Of a DNA stretch of 64,000 bases, positions 45,615 through 54,379 are shown piece after piece (position 1 is the first letter of the stretch; every line of letters starts with the position of its first letter). Below the pieces are notes generated by a model that made no database searches, was not told where the DNA came from, and saw only the letters and a list, made by a program, of their open reading frames with translations. The stretch comes from a virus, in IMG/VR virus record IMGVR_UViG_3300020442_000005, positions 62,001 to 126,000 of that record; one strand, given 5' to 3'. Made by a program: the position numbers and the translations under genes.

Positions 45615-47326
45615 GCAGCTTACCATCCAAACCGGTAATGATATTTTCTACGCAACAGCCGAGCTTTTTGTCGGCTAAATTTGTGTATAATTATTACGAA
45701 AGAGACGAGTTTATAAACGAAGTCGACATAAGGGATCCCGATAAATTAGAGTTCCCTCCGCGTTTAATTGAACTTAATTTTTCTAAAGTAGAAAGTATTG
45801 TAGCATCAAATAACTTTGGCCAAAAATTTAACTCACATATCAACGAAATTATCACTCAAAAAGACAAGATCACAAGCGAACTTCTTTTGCAGTCTGCCGG
45901 GTTTGTAAAATATACTAGCGATACAGAAAGAGATTATTCTTTTTACCATACCTCTGATCTTGGATCCTCAGAAAACAAAAGCAAAATATCTGCATTTTTT
46001 GAAAATGCTTCAACAGCAGACGGTCAGCAGTTTGCAGACACGCCTGAAAACATGGGAATCTATTTAAATCTGACAACAAACAGGCCGACTTCAAAGTCCG
46101 CAGATATTTTTTCCCAACGCGCGAATGAAACGCTGATAGCATCTGACATATGCTTTGATTTGGTTGAAGCTTCGGCAGCAAATCCATTTTCCATACATAG
46201 TAAAAAAAATCATAACGACTTAAGGAATTTAAGAAATTTGCAGGTACGTACTCGGAGAAGAACTAATCCTGCATTAGTAAGCGTTGACGAATATGTGATG
46301 AGCGTTGATGGTTTAGATTTTGAGAACAGCGCCGATCTTTTTGCTGAGTTTGATAACACTGCCGGCATGGGAATCATTGGCTACATACTTTTTAAGAGTG
46401 AGATTGATGAGCTTGGAAACGTTATAGCGGAACTTGGATCATTCATAATTAAAGATCTGCAATCATCTTCAATCACTGATCCAAAGATTAAATATGGGGC
46501 GAGATATAAATACAATCTCCACCCGTTGTATATTGTAAAGCCAGATCCCAACGAAAGATTTTCTTTTGCAATGATTGGCGCTAGAGGAAAGTCTGTTAAA
46601 ATACGATGCGTAGAAAACGTGCCACCTCCACCTATAGAAGCAATTAAATTCTCTTATATGGGTGATGGAAACGTTAATCTAAGATGGACTAGTCCTATAC
46701 AATATGGAAACATCCCAACCCGGCCTATAGGCGATATCAAAGGATACCAGATATTTGTACGCGAAGATTATAATGCGCCTTTTAAGTTAAAAAAATATCT
46801 GACATTTAATGATATGATTGGATTAGAAAACTTTCCATTGCAAGAAAATATTCCAGAAAAATACATATCTAGATCTACAAACCACGTGACAGACTACACA
46901 ATTAACATAGAAAGAGACAGAAACTACATTGTGGCAATGTGTGCTATTGATGCGCACGGAAATTCATCAAACCTTTCGCCGCAGTATATTGTAAGACTTG
47001 ATTCAACCACTAATACAATAACGGTTGATTTTGCATCATATAAAGGCGCACCGAAACAGTATCCAAACATGTTAATGTCTGACAAAATATTTATTGATTG
47101 TATAAAGGTTTCCGGAAAAAATAAGATGACTGTAGTTTTTGACCCGGAACTCACACATGTAAATTTATCAGAAAACAACAACGATAAAGTCGACGTTGTT
47201 GCCCAGCAGCTTGAAGCCCTGCCGGCATACCGAATACAGCTTATTAACGTCACAAAACAATCAGATAAGATCGTAGATATCTTCCTAAAGAGGCAGCAGC
47301 AGAATCTTATTAATTTTGGCTCATAA
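45611..47326 (+). CDS. Structural protein with fibronectin III-like domain
   Basis: A 571-residue protein. Residues about 340-460 resemble a fibronectin type III domain: PPPPIEAIKFSYMGDGNVNLRWTSP is the usual A-B-C strand start, GYQIFVRED the C' strand, and NYIVAMCAIDAHGNSSNLSP the F-G strands. Regions before and after are unassigned. The N-terminal 60 residues (STQQPSFLSAKFVYNYYERDEF) may dock to the upstream 1800-residue protein. FnIII domains are common on phage tail and baseplate surfaces, often weakly binding carbohydrates. It overlaps its upstream neighbour by 4 bases. Confidence 0.6.
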   Translation: MSSLPSKPVMIFSTQQPSFLSAKFVYNYYERDEFINEVDIRDPDKLEFPPRLIELNFSKVESIVASNNFGQKFNSHINEIITQKDKITSELLLQSAGFVKYTSDTERDYSFYHTSDLGSSENKSKISAFFENASTADGQQFADTPENMGIYLNLTTNRPTSKSADIFSQRANETLIASDICFDLVEASAANPFSIHSKKNHNDLRNLRNLQVRTRRRTNPALVSVDEYVMSVDGLDFENSADLFAEFDNTAGMGIIGYILFKSEIDELGNVIAELGSFIIKDLQSSSITDPKIKYGARYKYNLHPLYIVKPDPNERFSFAMIGARGKSVKIRCVENVPPPPIEAIKFSYMGDGNVNLRWTSPIQYGNIPTRPIGDIKGYQIFVREDYNAPFKLKKYLTFNDMIGLENFPLQENIPEKYISRSTNHVTDYTINIERDRNYIVAMCAIDAHGNSSNLSPQYIVRLDSTTNTITVDFASYKGAPKQYPNMLMSDKIFIDCIKVSGKNKMTVVFDPELTHVNLSENNNDKVDVVAQQLEALPAYRIQLINVTKQSDKIVDIFLKRQQQNLINFGS

Positions 47327-47333
47327 TTATAAA
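47322..47333 (+). promoter_or_regulatory. Candidate late promoter element 1 ahead of gene at 47405
   Basis: CATAATTATAAA overlaps the end of the upstream stop codon and shares the ATAATTAT core with other gaps. It is 72 bases before the ATG at 47405, with a second element (47377) between. Confidence 0.4.
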
Positions 47334-47376
47334 GGATATGAATTCAAATTAATTTTAACGTAAACTCAAGAAAAGA

Positions 47377-47386
47377 TATAATTAAT
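47377..47386 (+). promoter_or_regulatory. Candidate late promoter element 2 ahead of gene at 47405
   Basis: TATAATTAAT lies 18 bases before the ATG at 47405; AAGGAG is the ribosome-binding site. The 10 bases are identical to those before the paralogous gene at 36841. Confidence 0.55.
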
Positions 47387-47404
47387 CTTGTTAAGGAGAA
47401 AAAA

Positions 47405-48100
47405 ATGGGATTTTTAGATCACAGCACAAACAATGTTATCATTGACGCAGTACTGACCGATAAAGGTCGAGAACTGCTAGCAAGAAACAATGGCACATTT
47501 AAAATTGTACACTATGGATTTGGCGACGATGAAGTTGATTATACAATTGTTAAAAAGTTTGGTCGAACAATCGGAAAAGAAAAAATAGAAAAGAACACCC
47601 CGGTTTTTGAAGGTCAGACTATCGGCGCCCTTGCACTTAAACATCCGCTGGTGACATTGTCAAATCCAACTCTTACGGTTTTTCCATCTTTAGCTGTAGC
47701 AGCTGGCTCGAGCCAAACGTTACAAAACATCGAAGGTCAAAATACATCGGTTGTTACAATTAATCAATCGATTCCCTCGAACACATCTCAAGGCGTTTCA
47801 GCTCTGCTTAGAGAGACGCAGTACAGAGTAACTCTTGATTCCAGGTTTATCACACTTGCTGGAACAAGAGCAGCGCCAAGAACAGTTCCTTTTAGTCCAA
47901 ATCTTGTATATGATATGTCAGCATCATCAGCTGGTGTCGGCGAGTCGTTATCAACACTCAGGCTTACTTTTAGAGTTGTTTCTACTGGTAGCAGCCTAAC
48001 GGCCTTTCAAGATTCGAACAACAAAGTAACAACTGTTGTTAAAGTTGATGGTCTTATTACTGGGGTCTCTACAACATTTGAAATCCAAGTTCAGTATTAA
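47405..48100 (+). CDS. Virion-type structural protein, paralogous N-terminus to gene at 36841
   Basis: A 231-residue protein. The N-terminus (IIDAVLTDKGRELLA followed by GTFKIVHYGFGDDEVDY) is the domain shared with the protein at 36841 and known to me from structural proteins of marine T4-like phages with no assigned function. After residue 70 it diverges into a beta-rich domain with a Ser/Thr-rich C-terminus. It may be a smaller, more abundant copy of a neck, tail or surface subunit. A GGAG site and its own promoter-like elements precede it, and the next gene starts 12 bases after the stop. Confidence 0.6.
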   Translation: MGFLDHSTNNVIIDAVLTDKGRELLARNNGTFKIVHYGFGDDEVDYTIVKKFGRTIGKEKIEKNTPVFEGQTIGALALKHPLVTLSNPTLTVFPSLAVAAGSSQTLQNIEGQNTSVVTINQSIPSNTSQGVSALLRETQYRVTLDSRFITLAGTRAAPRTVPFSPNLVYDMSASSAGVGESLSTLRLTFRVVSTGSSLTAFQDSNNKVTTVVKVDGLITGVSTTFEIQVQY

Positions 48101-48112
48101 TAAGGAGTACCA

Positions 48113-49510
48113 ATGGCTCAGTTCAAATCATTCACGCCGGCTGACTTTTCTCAACCTGCATCATCACTAAATCAGCTTATCGACGTGATTCAAGAAGACA
48201 TATCTGGATCTGCAACTCGACGTAAATACCAAGTATATGTAACTGGTGGTATAGGACCTGGTGTAACTAGTTCACTGTATCAAACCACGTACGATCAGGA
48301 CTTTTCGTTGCAGACGTCAAACGAACTGTTCGATATGTCTGTTGGGTTGTTTCATAATTCCGCAGTTACAAACATTGTGTCTGAGGCTCCGGGTTATCGG
48401 GTTGACACAAATGGCAAGCTTTTGTTTGCATCTCAGTCAATGATGATGAGAGAAAAAGTCGATACGTACAGACAGTTTGCTTCTTACTTATTGGGTAATG
48501 CTGATCATGCATTTTATTTAGGTTCGAACACGTTCCCAAGAAACAACGGCACTGTGTCTACCGCAACTGACAGAATCGATGCGGCGCTTTTCATTAATGT
48601 TAAACGTCTGTTTGCTCGTGATAAACTAAGAAAAGAAACGTTTGCAATGCGCTACTACACCAGTGCTTCAATGATCGGTTCTTTTCAAGAAACAGCAGAA
48701 TTTGATCCATCAGTAGGTGAACAAGCCAATATTTTCGACACAAATTTAGTAGCATCAGGCTCTAGAAACATCGGTGGTGGTGGAATCGCAGAAACTTCCG
48801 CGTTTGGTGTTGAGATTTTTTCTGATATTGGTGCAAATGCAGATAATCGAACTACGGTTGCGGGATCTGTGGCAAGAATTAAAATGGCCTCAGACACAAC
48901 TCGCGATGTTGGACTACTTTTTTACGACACTGGTATTGCTGTCTTAGATATGGCAAAGGCAAACTGGGGATCTCAACCGGTCTATGGTTTGATTGATGCG
49001 ATGAACAACACATCATACAGCCATACTTCGGATAAGTTGCAAGGCAACAATTCAACGGCGATGACGTCATTAGGAACAATTCAGCGAGGTACCGTTGTTA
49101 TTGGTGATACATCAGGTGGCGGTAATTCTAACGCCAAGTTTATACCTGATTTTCTTGTGTCTGGAAGTATTGACAACATTATAGATCACGTTGCTACTAC
49201 GAGATTTTCTTCTGGTACCCTTACTGCCATGGCGTTTCAAAACTCTACGCAGATTCAGTCGACTATCTATTTCTGTCGTGCCGCACCTGGCGAGTTTAAC
49301 TACAGCTCAAATCCGACCTATATAGATTCCTCTAACCAATTGAACGTCATCGAAAATACTGCTGATGCAACAGAGCGATCGTTTACATTTATTACAACCG
49401 TTGGGTTGTATGGTCCAAACATGGATTTATTGGCCGTAGGAAAGCTTTCAAGACCGGTTGAAAAGAATGATGAAAAGGATCTTACGATACGAGTTCGCCT
49501 AGACTTTTAA
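48113..49510 (+). CDS. Structural protein with C-terminal domain shared with gene at 49525
   Basis: A 465-residue protein with N-terminus FTPADFSQPASSLNQLIDVIQED and an unassigned beta-rich body. Its last ~75 residues (EFNYSSNPTYID, TFITTVGLYGPNMDLLAVGKLSRP, RVRLDF) correspond to the last 75 of the next protein, which ends FVYISTVYLHDNNLNVVGKAKLAQP, RVKLDY. I considered a tail sheath because no other gene here fills that role, but I see no sheath motif, so I leave it unassigned. TAAGGAG is the ribosome-binding site. Confidence 0.55.
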   Translation: MAQFKSFTPADFSQPASSLNQLIDVIQEDISGSATRRKYQVYVTGGIGPGVTSSLYQTTYDQDFSLQTSNELFDMSVGLFHNSAVTNIVSEAPGYRVDTNGKLLFASQSMMMREKVDTYRQFASYLLGNADHAFYLGSNTFPRNNGTVSTATDRIDAALFINVKRLFARDKLRKETFAMRYYTSASMIGSFQETAEFDPSVGEQANIFDTNLVASGSRNIGGGGIAETSAFGVEIFSDIGANADNRTTVAGSVARIKMASDTTRDVGLLFYDTGIAVLDMAKANWGSQPVYGLIDAMNNTSYSHTSDKLQGNNSTAMTSLGTIQRGTVVIGDTSGGGNSNAKFIPDFLVSGSIDNIIDHVATTRFSSGTLTAMAFQNSTQIQSTIYFCRAAPGEFNYSSNPTYIDSSNQLNVIENTADATERSFTFITTVGLYGPNMDLLAVGKLSRPVEKNDEKDLTIRVRLDF

Positions 49511-49524
49511 TAGGAGGACTACAG

Positions 49525-52179
49525 ATGTCATTTGTAAAGCTAAACCAAAATAACTTTGCGATGACGTCTGTTGTTCTAAATGCCGATCGTACATTTGTTT
49601 CATCGTCACTTGGGATAACAGGCGCATTAAAAGTTATTGTGGATCGGTCTGAAACCCAGAAAGATAGTGTTGACGATCGGGTAGGCCTGACGGGTGATAA
49701 TACGCCACAGCCTTTTGGGGAAAATACCTACGAAGGCAGGCGTATTATGATTATGGAAGCTGCGGCATTAGGATCTGGTAACGCAGAATTTGAAATAGCA
49801 ACGTTGCTTGATGGTACCGGTGCGGTTGCTGGTCATGAGCCACCAGAATACGAGAAGTATGGAATAGAGGCTTCTACGACAACGTCTGAAACTGGGTATA
49901 GTGATATATCAATGCATCCCAGGAACAGCACAGAACTTCTTGTGAGGGCCCTAAAACCTACAAATTCAATCTTCTCTTCTGGATCGATGGCTTTGTCTTT
50001 ATCTGAACGGATTTTAGAACCTTATTACAAGGTACAGAACAGTGCTATAGGTTCAAAATTTGTTAATTTTAATTGCATGAGCTTTTTCGAACCCAGTGGT
50101 TTAAAACCGGCTTTGATATATCGCGCACAGACTGAATTAAATAATAACAACGTTCTGGAATACATTTATCAATCCCGAAGCGGAGATTTTTCAATTGAAT
50201 TTTACATAAAACTAAGAGATACTCTCAAAACCGGGACTGTCATACATTATCCAGGTCATTTTAGTGTTTCGGTTTTAACTGGATCTGAGAAAAACGCAAG
50301 CGGATTTGCAACAAATTACTCTCTTGGTTTAGCTATCGGTAGCGCTGTAACCCTGAGTTCGGCTGATACTCCGTATAATTTAACTTTTGGAACAACTTCC
50401 CAAACTCAGAAATCGCAATCAACTATAGTAAAAGATTATTGGCACCACTGTGCAATAACCTATAAACGATCTACTGGTGATACTTCGATATATATCGACG
50501 GAAAACTTAGCTCACGATCCAAGCATGCTCGTGGGATTGCAACTACCGATACGTATAATGGACTGATAATTGGATCTTATTATAACGGATCAACTTCAGA
50601 CTTGCCCAAGCTTACTAGTGATCAGATTCAAGGACACGGCTCCTTACAACAACGCGCTGAGGATGTAGCTTCTAGTAATTTTGACTGCCATTTAAATGCC
50701 GATATCCATGAAGTTCGAATCTGGAACAAAGTCATTAACGAGAAACAAATTGCGCAATACATGAATACAACCTATACAGGCTCATATGCTGACCATCGCA
50801 ATAGAGGTTTGATGCTTTATGTACCGGGATTGTTTGATGTTGACTACAGATACTTACATACTCATGTTGTTAATCCACGTGACAGCAAATTTGCGGCTGA
50901 AAATAAAAATCAACCATCCGGATTTACATTTTCTTATGGAAACAATTCGACACCAGATTTTGGTACAGTTGCATACACAGGATCGCTAGCGGCAAATATA
51001 AGTGATTTAAGTGAATTATTTGATGGAGCCACGCCAGGCGTTACTAAGAAGCTGATCGCTGCCCCGTATAACACGAACCACGCAAACATAGGAAATTTTG
51101 CTAACGTAAATATACAAGGTTTTTTAAAAGATTTTGCAAATATTAACTTTCCTCACTGTCATCATTTATCTGAGTCTCTCGGAGATTTTTATTCAGATGC
51201 TGAAGTGTTGAATGTGTACGAGTCTTTTTATAATACAAATGCAGATTTGACAAGTTCGTTTAACCAAACTTTGGGACATCAAGCCCGAAACTGTTTTATT
51301 TTGCCGTGTGACAATGGCAATTTTAGACCTGATTACAATACACTGTTTCATTCGACTGGCAGCAATTTCCTTTCTAATGATGGGTTTTATATAAACACAA
51401 AGAACATTGGAGACCTTGATGATCTGCTAGATTCCAGATTGTTTTTTATTGATGATGTTTTCGCGCAGCGAGGAACTTTTAATTCTCCAGAATCTTTCGA
51501 GAATACGCAAGGCGGTGATTCTAGATATAATTCTGGAATTGATTTATTTGTTATAGACGATGATCAACTTAACCAAGATATTATGAATTTTGATCAACCA
51601 ACGTCTGCCGGTGCAATGTCAGAATTTTTTGACACATCGGATTTTCCAGGACAGCTTACGACTGTTGTTACCATTCCTCAGCTCTATTATGGAAGAAGAA
51701 TAAAGCCTGGCAGTCTAAAGTTATCAAGTCATCTTTACAATGGTAACCAGGCTCAAATCGAATTACGTGATAATGGTTACGGAGTTTTATATAGGCACCA
51801 AGCATCTGGTTCAATAGCCAATTGGAATAAAGTGGGCGACGTCTTTTATGGCGAAGGTTTAATTTACATAAGGCATCCTTCCTTATACGGATTCTCGGAT
51901 AGTGATATGACATTAGAGTTTCAATCTGAAAGTCAAGTCAATGTTTTTGAAGCAAGCATCCCATGTGTATCAGCACAATTTAACAGTTCATCAAATCCAA
52001 ATTATAATAAGTTACGACCTTCATTGAATGATAATGAATCCGCCGAAGACTTTGTATACATATCGACGGTATATTTACACGACAACAACCTTAATGTTGT
52101 TGGTAAAGCAAAGCTGGCTCAGCCAGTTATTAAAAGGCCGGACAACAAATACTTATTTCGCGTAAAACTGGATTATTAA
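49525..52179 (+). CDS. Large structural protein with LamG-like domain and shared C-terminus
   Basis: An 884-residue protein. A short N-terminal domain (residues 1-35, NFAMTSVVLNADRTFVSSSLG) leads to a central LamG/pentraxin-like sandwich at residues about 190-435 (DFSIEFYIKL, YWHHCAITYKRSTGDTSIYI, DGKLSSRSK, HEVRIWNKVINEKQIAQYM). The C-terminal 75 residues are the domain shared with the protein at 48113. LamG domains bind sugars or glycosaminoglycan-like polymers, so this is a candidate host-surface or debris-binding protein on the virion. It overlaps the resolvase gene by 1 base, so the structural block is directly joined to the replication genes. Confidence 0.6.
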   Translation: MSFVKLNQNNFAMTSVVLNADRTFVSSSLGITGALKVIVDRSETQKDSVDDRVGLTGDNTPQPFGENTYEGRRIMIMEAAALGSGNAEFEIATLLDGTGAVAGHEPPEYEKYGIEASTTTSETGYSDISMHPRNSTELLVRALKPTNSIFSSGSMALSLSERILEPYYKVQNSAIGSKFVNFNCMSFFEPSGLKPALIYRAQTELNNNNVLEYIYQSRSGDFSIEFYIKLRDTLKTGTVIHYPGHFSVSVLTGSEKNASGFATNYSLGLAIGSAVTLSSADTPYNLTFGTTSQTQKSQSTIVKDYWHHCAITYKRSTGDTSIYIDGKLSSRSKHARGIATTDTYNGLIIGSYYNGSTSDLPKLTSDQIQGHGSLQQRAEDVASSNFDCHLNADIHEVRIWNKVINEKQIAQYMNTTYTGSYADHRNRGLMLYVPGLFDVDYRYLHTHVVNPRDSKFAAENKNQPSGFTFSYGNNSTPDFGTVAYTGSLAANISDLSELFDGATPGVTKKLIAAPYNTNHANIGNFANVNIQGFLKDFANINFPHCHHLSESLGDFYSDAEVLNVYESFYNTNADLTSSFNQTLGHQARNCFILPCDNGNFRPDYNTLFHSTGSNFLSNDGFYINTKNIGDLDDLLDSRLFFIDDVFAQRGTFNSPESFENTQGGDSRYNSGIDLFVIDDDQLNQDIMNFDQPTSAGAMSEFFDTSDFPGQLTTVVTIPQLYYGRRIKPGSLKLSSHLYNGNQAQIELRDNGYGVLYRHQASGSIANWNKVGDVFYGEGLIYIRHPSLYGFSDSDMTLEFQSESQVNVFEASIPCVSAQFNSSSNPNYNKLRPSLNDNESAEDFVYISTVYLHDNNLNVVGKAKLAQPVIKRPDNKYLFRVKLDY

Positions 52180-52727
52180 TGATACTTGGACTTGATGTTT
52201 CTACTGCAACGATCGGATATACGGTGCTCGACAACGACGGCTTTGTTTTAGAAATGGACTTTATATCTCTTAAGAAAATAAAAGGCATAACAAACAAAGG
52301 TTTTCATTTTCGAAAAGTATTGAGAGAGATTTGCAAAAGGCACAGTATCAAGGAAGTCTTTATAGAGGAGTACTTTCAAAGATTTGCTCGAGGCATGTCC
52401 TCTGCGCGTACTATCACGCTTTTATCATCGTTTAACGGGATAGTTCAGTACATATGTCATGATGAGTTAGGAATAGCGCCAGAACCAATTGCTGTGAACA
52501 CGTGTAGAAGTTTAGTAGGCATAAAAACACTCTCGAAAAAGAAGGCTGGAAAGGACGTTAAAGAACAGGTTTTTGATTGGGTGTCGAATCACCTACAATA
52601 TAAGTGGCCAACTAAGATTTTACAATCAGGCCCTAGAAAAGGCCAGCTTATAATATTGGAAGAAGCCAGAGATATGGCAGATGCATGGGTTGTAGCAAAG
52701 GCGGGATTTGTAAAAGCGTCAACATAG
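52179..52727 (+). CDS. RuvC-like Holliday-junction resolvase
   Basis: A 182-residue RNase H-fold nuclease of the RuvC family. It has the acidic active-site residues in order: D6 in LGLDVST, E63/E64 in FIEEYF, and D165/D168 in EEARDMADAWVVA. A dimerisation/junction-binding loop of Lys residues (KTLSKKKAGKDVK, about 117-128) is also typical. It would cut branched DNA before packaging, the role done in T4 by gp49, which belongs to another fold. It overlaps the LamG gene by 1 base and is followed by the primase after 15 bases. Confidence 0.85.
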   Translation: MILGLDVSTATIGYTVLDNDGFVLEMDFISLKKIKGITNKGFHFRKVLREICKRHSIKEVFIEEYFQRFARGMSSARTITLLSSFNGIVQYICHDELGIAPEPIAVNTCRSLVGIKTLSKKKAGKDVKEQVFDWVSNHLQYKWPTKILQSGPRKGQLIILEEARDMADAWVVAKAGFVKAST

Positions 52728-52742
52728 GGATATAATAATGTC

Positions 52743-53678
52743 ATGAATGACAAAATAAAATATCTACACGGCGTCTTTGGTAAATCAAAGCTGCAAAACA
52801 ACGGAATAGAACTTATGGTTCCTTGCCCCTATTGCAAGGAAACCAAGAAAATGAAGATGAATATTCGTCTTGATTCTGACTTGTGGCATTGCTGGGTATG
52901 CAATAGTAAGGGTCGATCCCTGGGTCGATTAATTAAACAAAAGAACCCTGCGAAGGTCGCCGAATACTTTGAAAGGTTTGCTAAAAACTTCACCTACAAC
53001 AATTATACCCAATTACAGACTACAATTGAGCCAGTCACAATACCAATTGGCTTTAAATTACTTATGACAAACTTAAACAATCCAGATGCTTTACCGATAT
53101 ATCAATATGCTAAATCACGTGGCATCACTGATTCTATGCTTTGGTCCTTTCGCGTCGGCTTTACTGAGGATTGGTCATACAGACGTCGTTTGATTATACC
53201 TTCCTTTACAGAAGAAGGTGAGCTAAACTACTGGACTAGTCGCTCTATCGACCCTGATAACCCTTATCGATACTTAAATGCAAAGGCAGACAAGAAGCAG
53301 GTCATATTTAACGAGATAGAGATAGATTGGAACAAGCCGGTGTATCTAGTCGAAGGTCCTCTGGATTTGATAAAGTGTATGAATATAAACTCAACGTGTT
53401 TACTTGGTTCTTCTCTGTCCGAACAGTCATTATTGTTTTATAAGCTGGTAATGTTTGCCGACAAAATAATACTATGTCTCGATGCAGACGCTCAGAAAAA
53501 GCAAGACGCAATTGCCGAAGCCTTAATGGCATATGATAAGCGTGTTTATTACGTTAAGCCTCCATCAGACGGACGGGATTGGGGTGATCTGGCGCCGGAA
53601 GAAGTTGAAAGTCATATGTCACAGATAATAGAGTACACAAAAGCTACCCGGTTGAATAATTTAATAGGAAGTTTATAG
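52743..53678 (+). CDS. DNA primase with zinc finger and TOPRIM domain
   Basis: A 311-residue primase. The N-terminal zinc-binding domain has C28-x2-C31 and C50-x2-C53 (CPYCKE, HCWVCN). The TOPRIM core has E204 in YLVEGPLD and D247/D249 in LCLDADAQ, the metal-binding triad. It lacks any helicase domain, so it acts like T4 gp61 with a separate helicase, which is not in this window. The ribosome-binding site is weak: AGGGA 12 bases upstream of the ATG. It follows the resolvase by 15 bases, consistent with one replication/recombination operon. Confidence 0.9.
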   Translation: MNDKIKYLHGVFGKSKLQNNGIELMVPCPYCKETKKMKMNIRLDSDLWHCWVCNSKGRSLGRLIKQKNPAKVAEYFERFAKNFTYNNYTQLQTTIEPVTIPIGFKLLMTNLNNPDALPIYQYAKSRGITDSMLWSFRVGFTEDWSYRRRLIIPSFTEEGELNYWTSRSIDPDNPYRYLNAKADKKQVIFNEIEIDWNKPVYLVEGPLDLIKCMNINSTCLLGSSLSEQSLLFYKLVMFADKIILCLDADAQKKQDAIAEALMAYDKRVYYVKPPSDGRDWGDLAPEEVESHMSQIIEYTKATRLNNLIGSL

Positions 53679-53684
53679 ACCGGC

Positions 53685-53694
53685 TAATAATTAT
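53685..53694 (+). promoter_or_regulatory. Candidate late promoter element ahead of the small-gene cluster
   Basis: TAATAATTAT lies 22 bases before the ATG at 53717 and shares the ATAATTAT core with the structural promoters. This would place the following small genes, including those with capsid-targeting-like starts, under late control, which fits packaging into the head. Confidence 0.5.
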
Positions 53695-53716
53695 GAGTGT
53701 AACTAGGAGTCAATGA

Positions 53717-53938
53717 ATGCATGCAGAAATACTAGCGCTAGCCTCTAGAATTAAAGGTGTTACCCTTGACGAGTTAAAAGATAATTTCGGCTTTAAAGCA
53801 TTCGATGTTATCGATGAGCTGGCTGAGGAAAACGAAGTCTTTTTAGACGATCGTACCGGCATTGTTTATGCAGCCGGAACAAACCCGTCACCTTGCCTAA
53901 ATGAAATAATCATATCATACATGGAAGATAATAAATGA
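53717..53938 (+). CDS. Small winged-helix-like protein, unknown function
   Basis: A 73-residue protein. The helical pattern (EILALASRIKGVTLDELKDNFGF, then VIDELAEENEVFLDD and a short strand YAAGTN) resembles a small winged helix-turn-helix DNA-binding domain with a wing at GTGIVY-like residues, but this is fold-level reasoning only. AGGAG lies 7 bases before the start. It overlaps the next gene by 4 bases (ATGA). Confidence 0.55.
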   Translation: MHAEILALASRIKGVTLDELKDNFGFKAFDVIDELAEENEVFLDDRTGIVYAAGTNPSPCLNEIIISYMEDNK

Positions 53939-54378
53939 GACTTACAGAATCACGGCTTAGAAAAACAATCCGAAAAATTATTCAAGAGGCATTCTATAAT
54001 AAATATGGTCAGCCTATAGGCAGCCGGTACCGCGGCGGTCCACTACATCAAAATCTTGGTGCACCATACAGACCGAAAGAAAAATATAATCAAATGATGC
54101 GATTGCTTAGAGGTTATCAGCGTAAATGCAACCATGCTAGCTTGGGAAATGAGATGAACATGAACGGAGTTTGGATAAAGTTAGCTATGGGTCTTTTATC
54201 AGATATAAGATGCTATGATGGCACACAGGGTCCTGTACAGTGCAAATTAAAGTTTCAAGGTAAACAATTAATATTCGACGAAGTAGAGGATCTCAAATCA
54301 TTCTTGAACGAACCAGAACTTTTGCAAATGCAAAAAGAAGAGACAGAAGAATTGAATGCCAAGTATGGAGAGTACTAA
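53935..54378 (+). CDS. Candidate internal head protein with capsid-targeting-like N-terminus (1)
   Basis: A 147-residue basic protein of unknown function. The first 19 residues (start MRLTESRLRKTIRKI) end at I16-Q17-E18-A19, which fits the T4 gp21 protease rule of cleavage after (I/L)-x-E before a small residue. The two following genes start the same way. After the putative cut the chain is Arg/Lys/Tyr-rich in its first half and acidic at its C-terminus. By analogy with the T4 internal proteins it may be packaged in the prohead, trimmed and ejected with DNA. That is inference. The two genes behind it start within 2 bases of the preceding stop. Confidence 0.6.
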   Translation: MRLTESRLRKTIRKIIQEAFYNKYGQPIGSRYRGGPLHQNLGAPYRPKEKYNQMMRLLRGYQRKCNHASLGNEMNMNGVWIKLAMGLLSDIRCYDGTQGPVQCKLKFQGKQLIFDEVEDLKSFLNEPELLQMQKEETEELNAKYGEY

Positions 54379-54379
54379 G

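Noticed and set aside
48113-49510. Tail sheath protein
   Set aside because: Size and position are possible, but no sheath-type segments are visible, and its C-terminal domain is shared with a LamG protein, unlike known sheaths.
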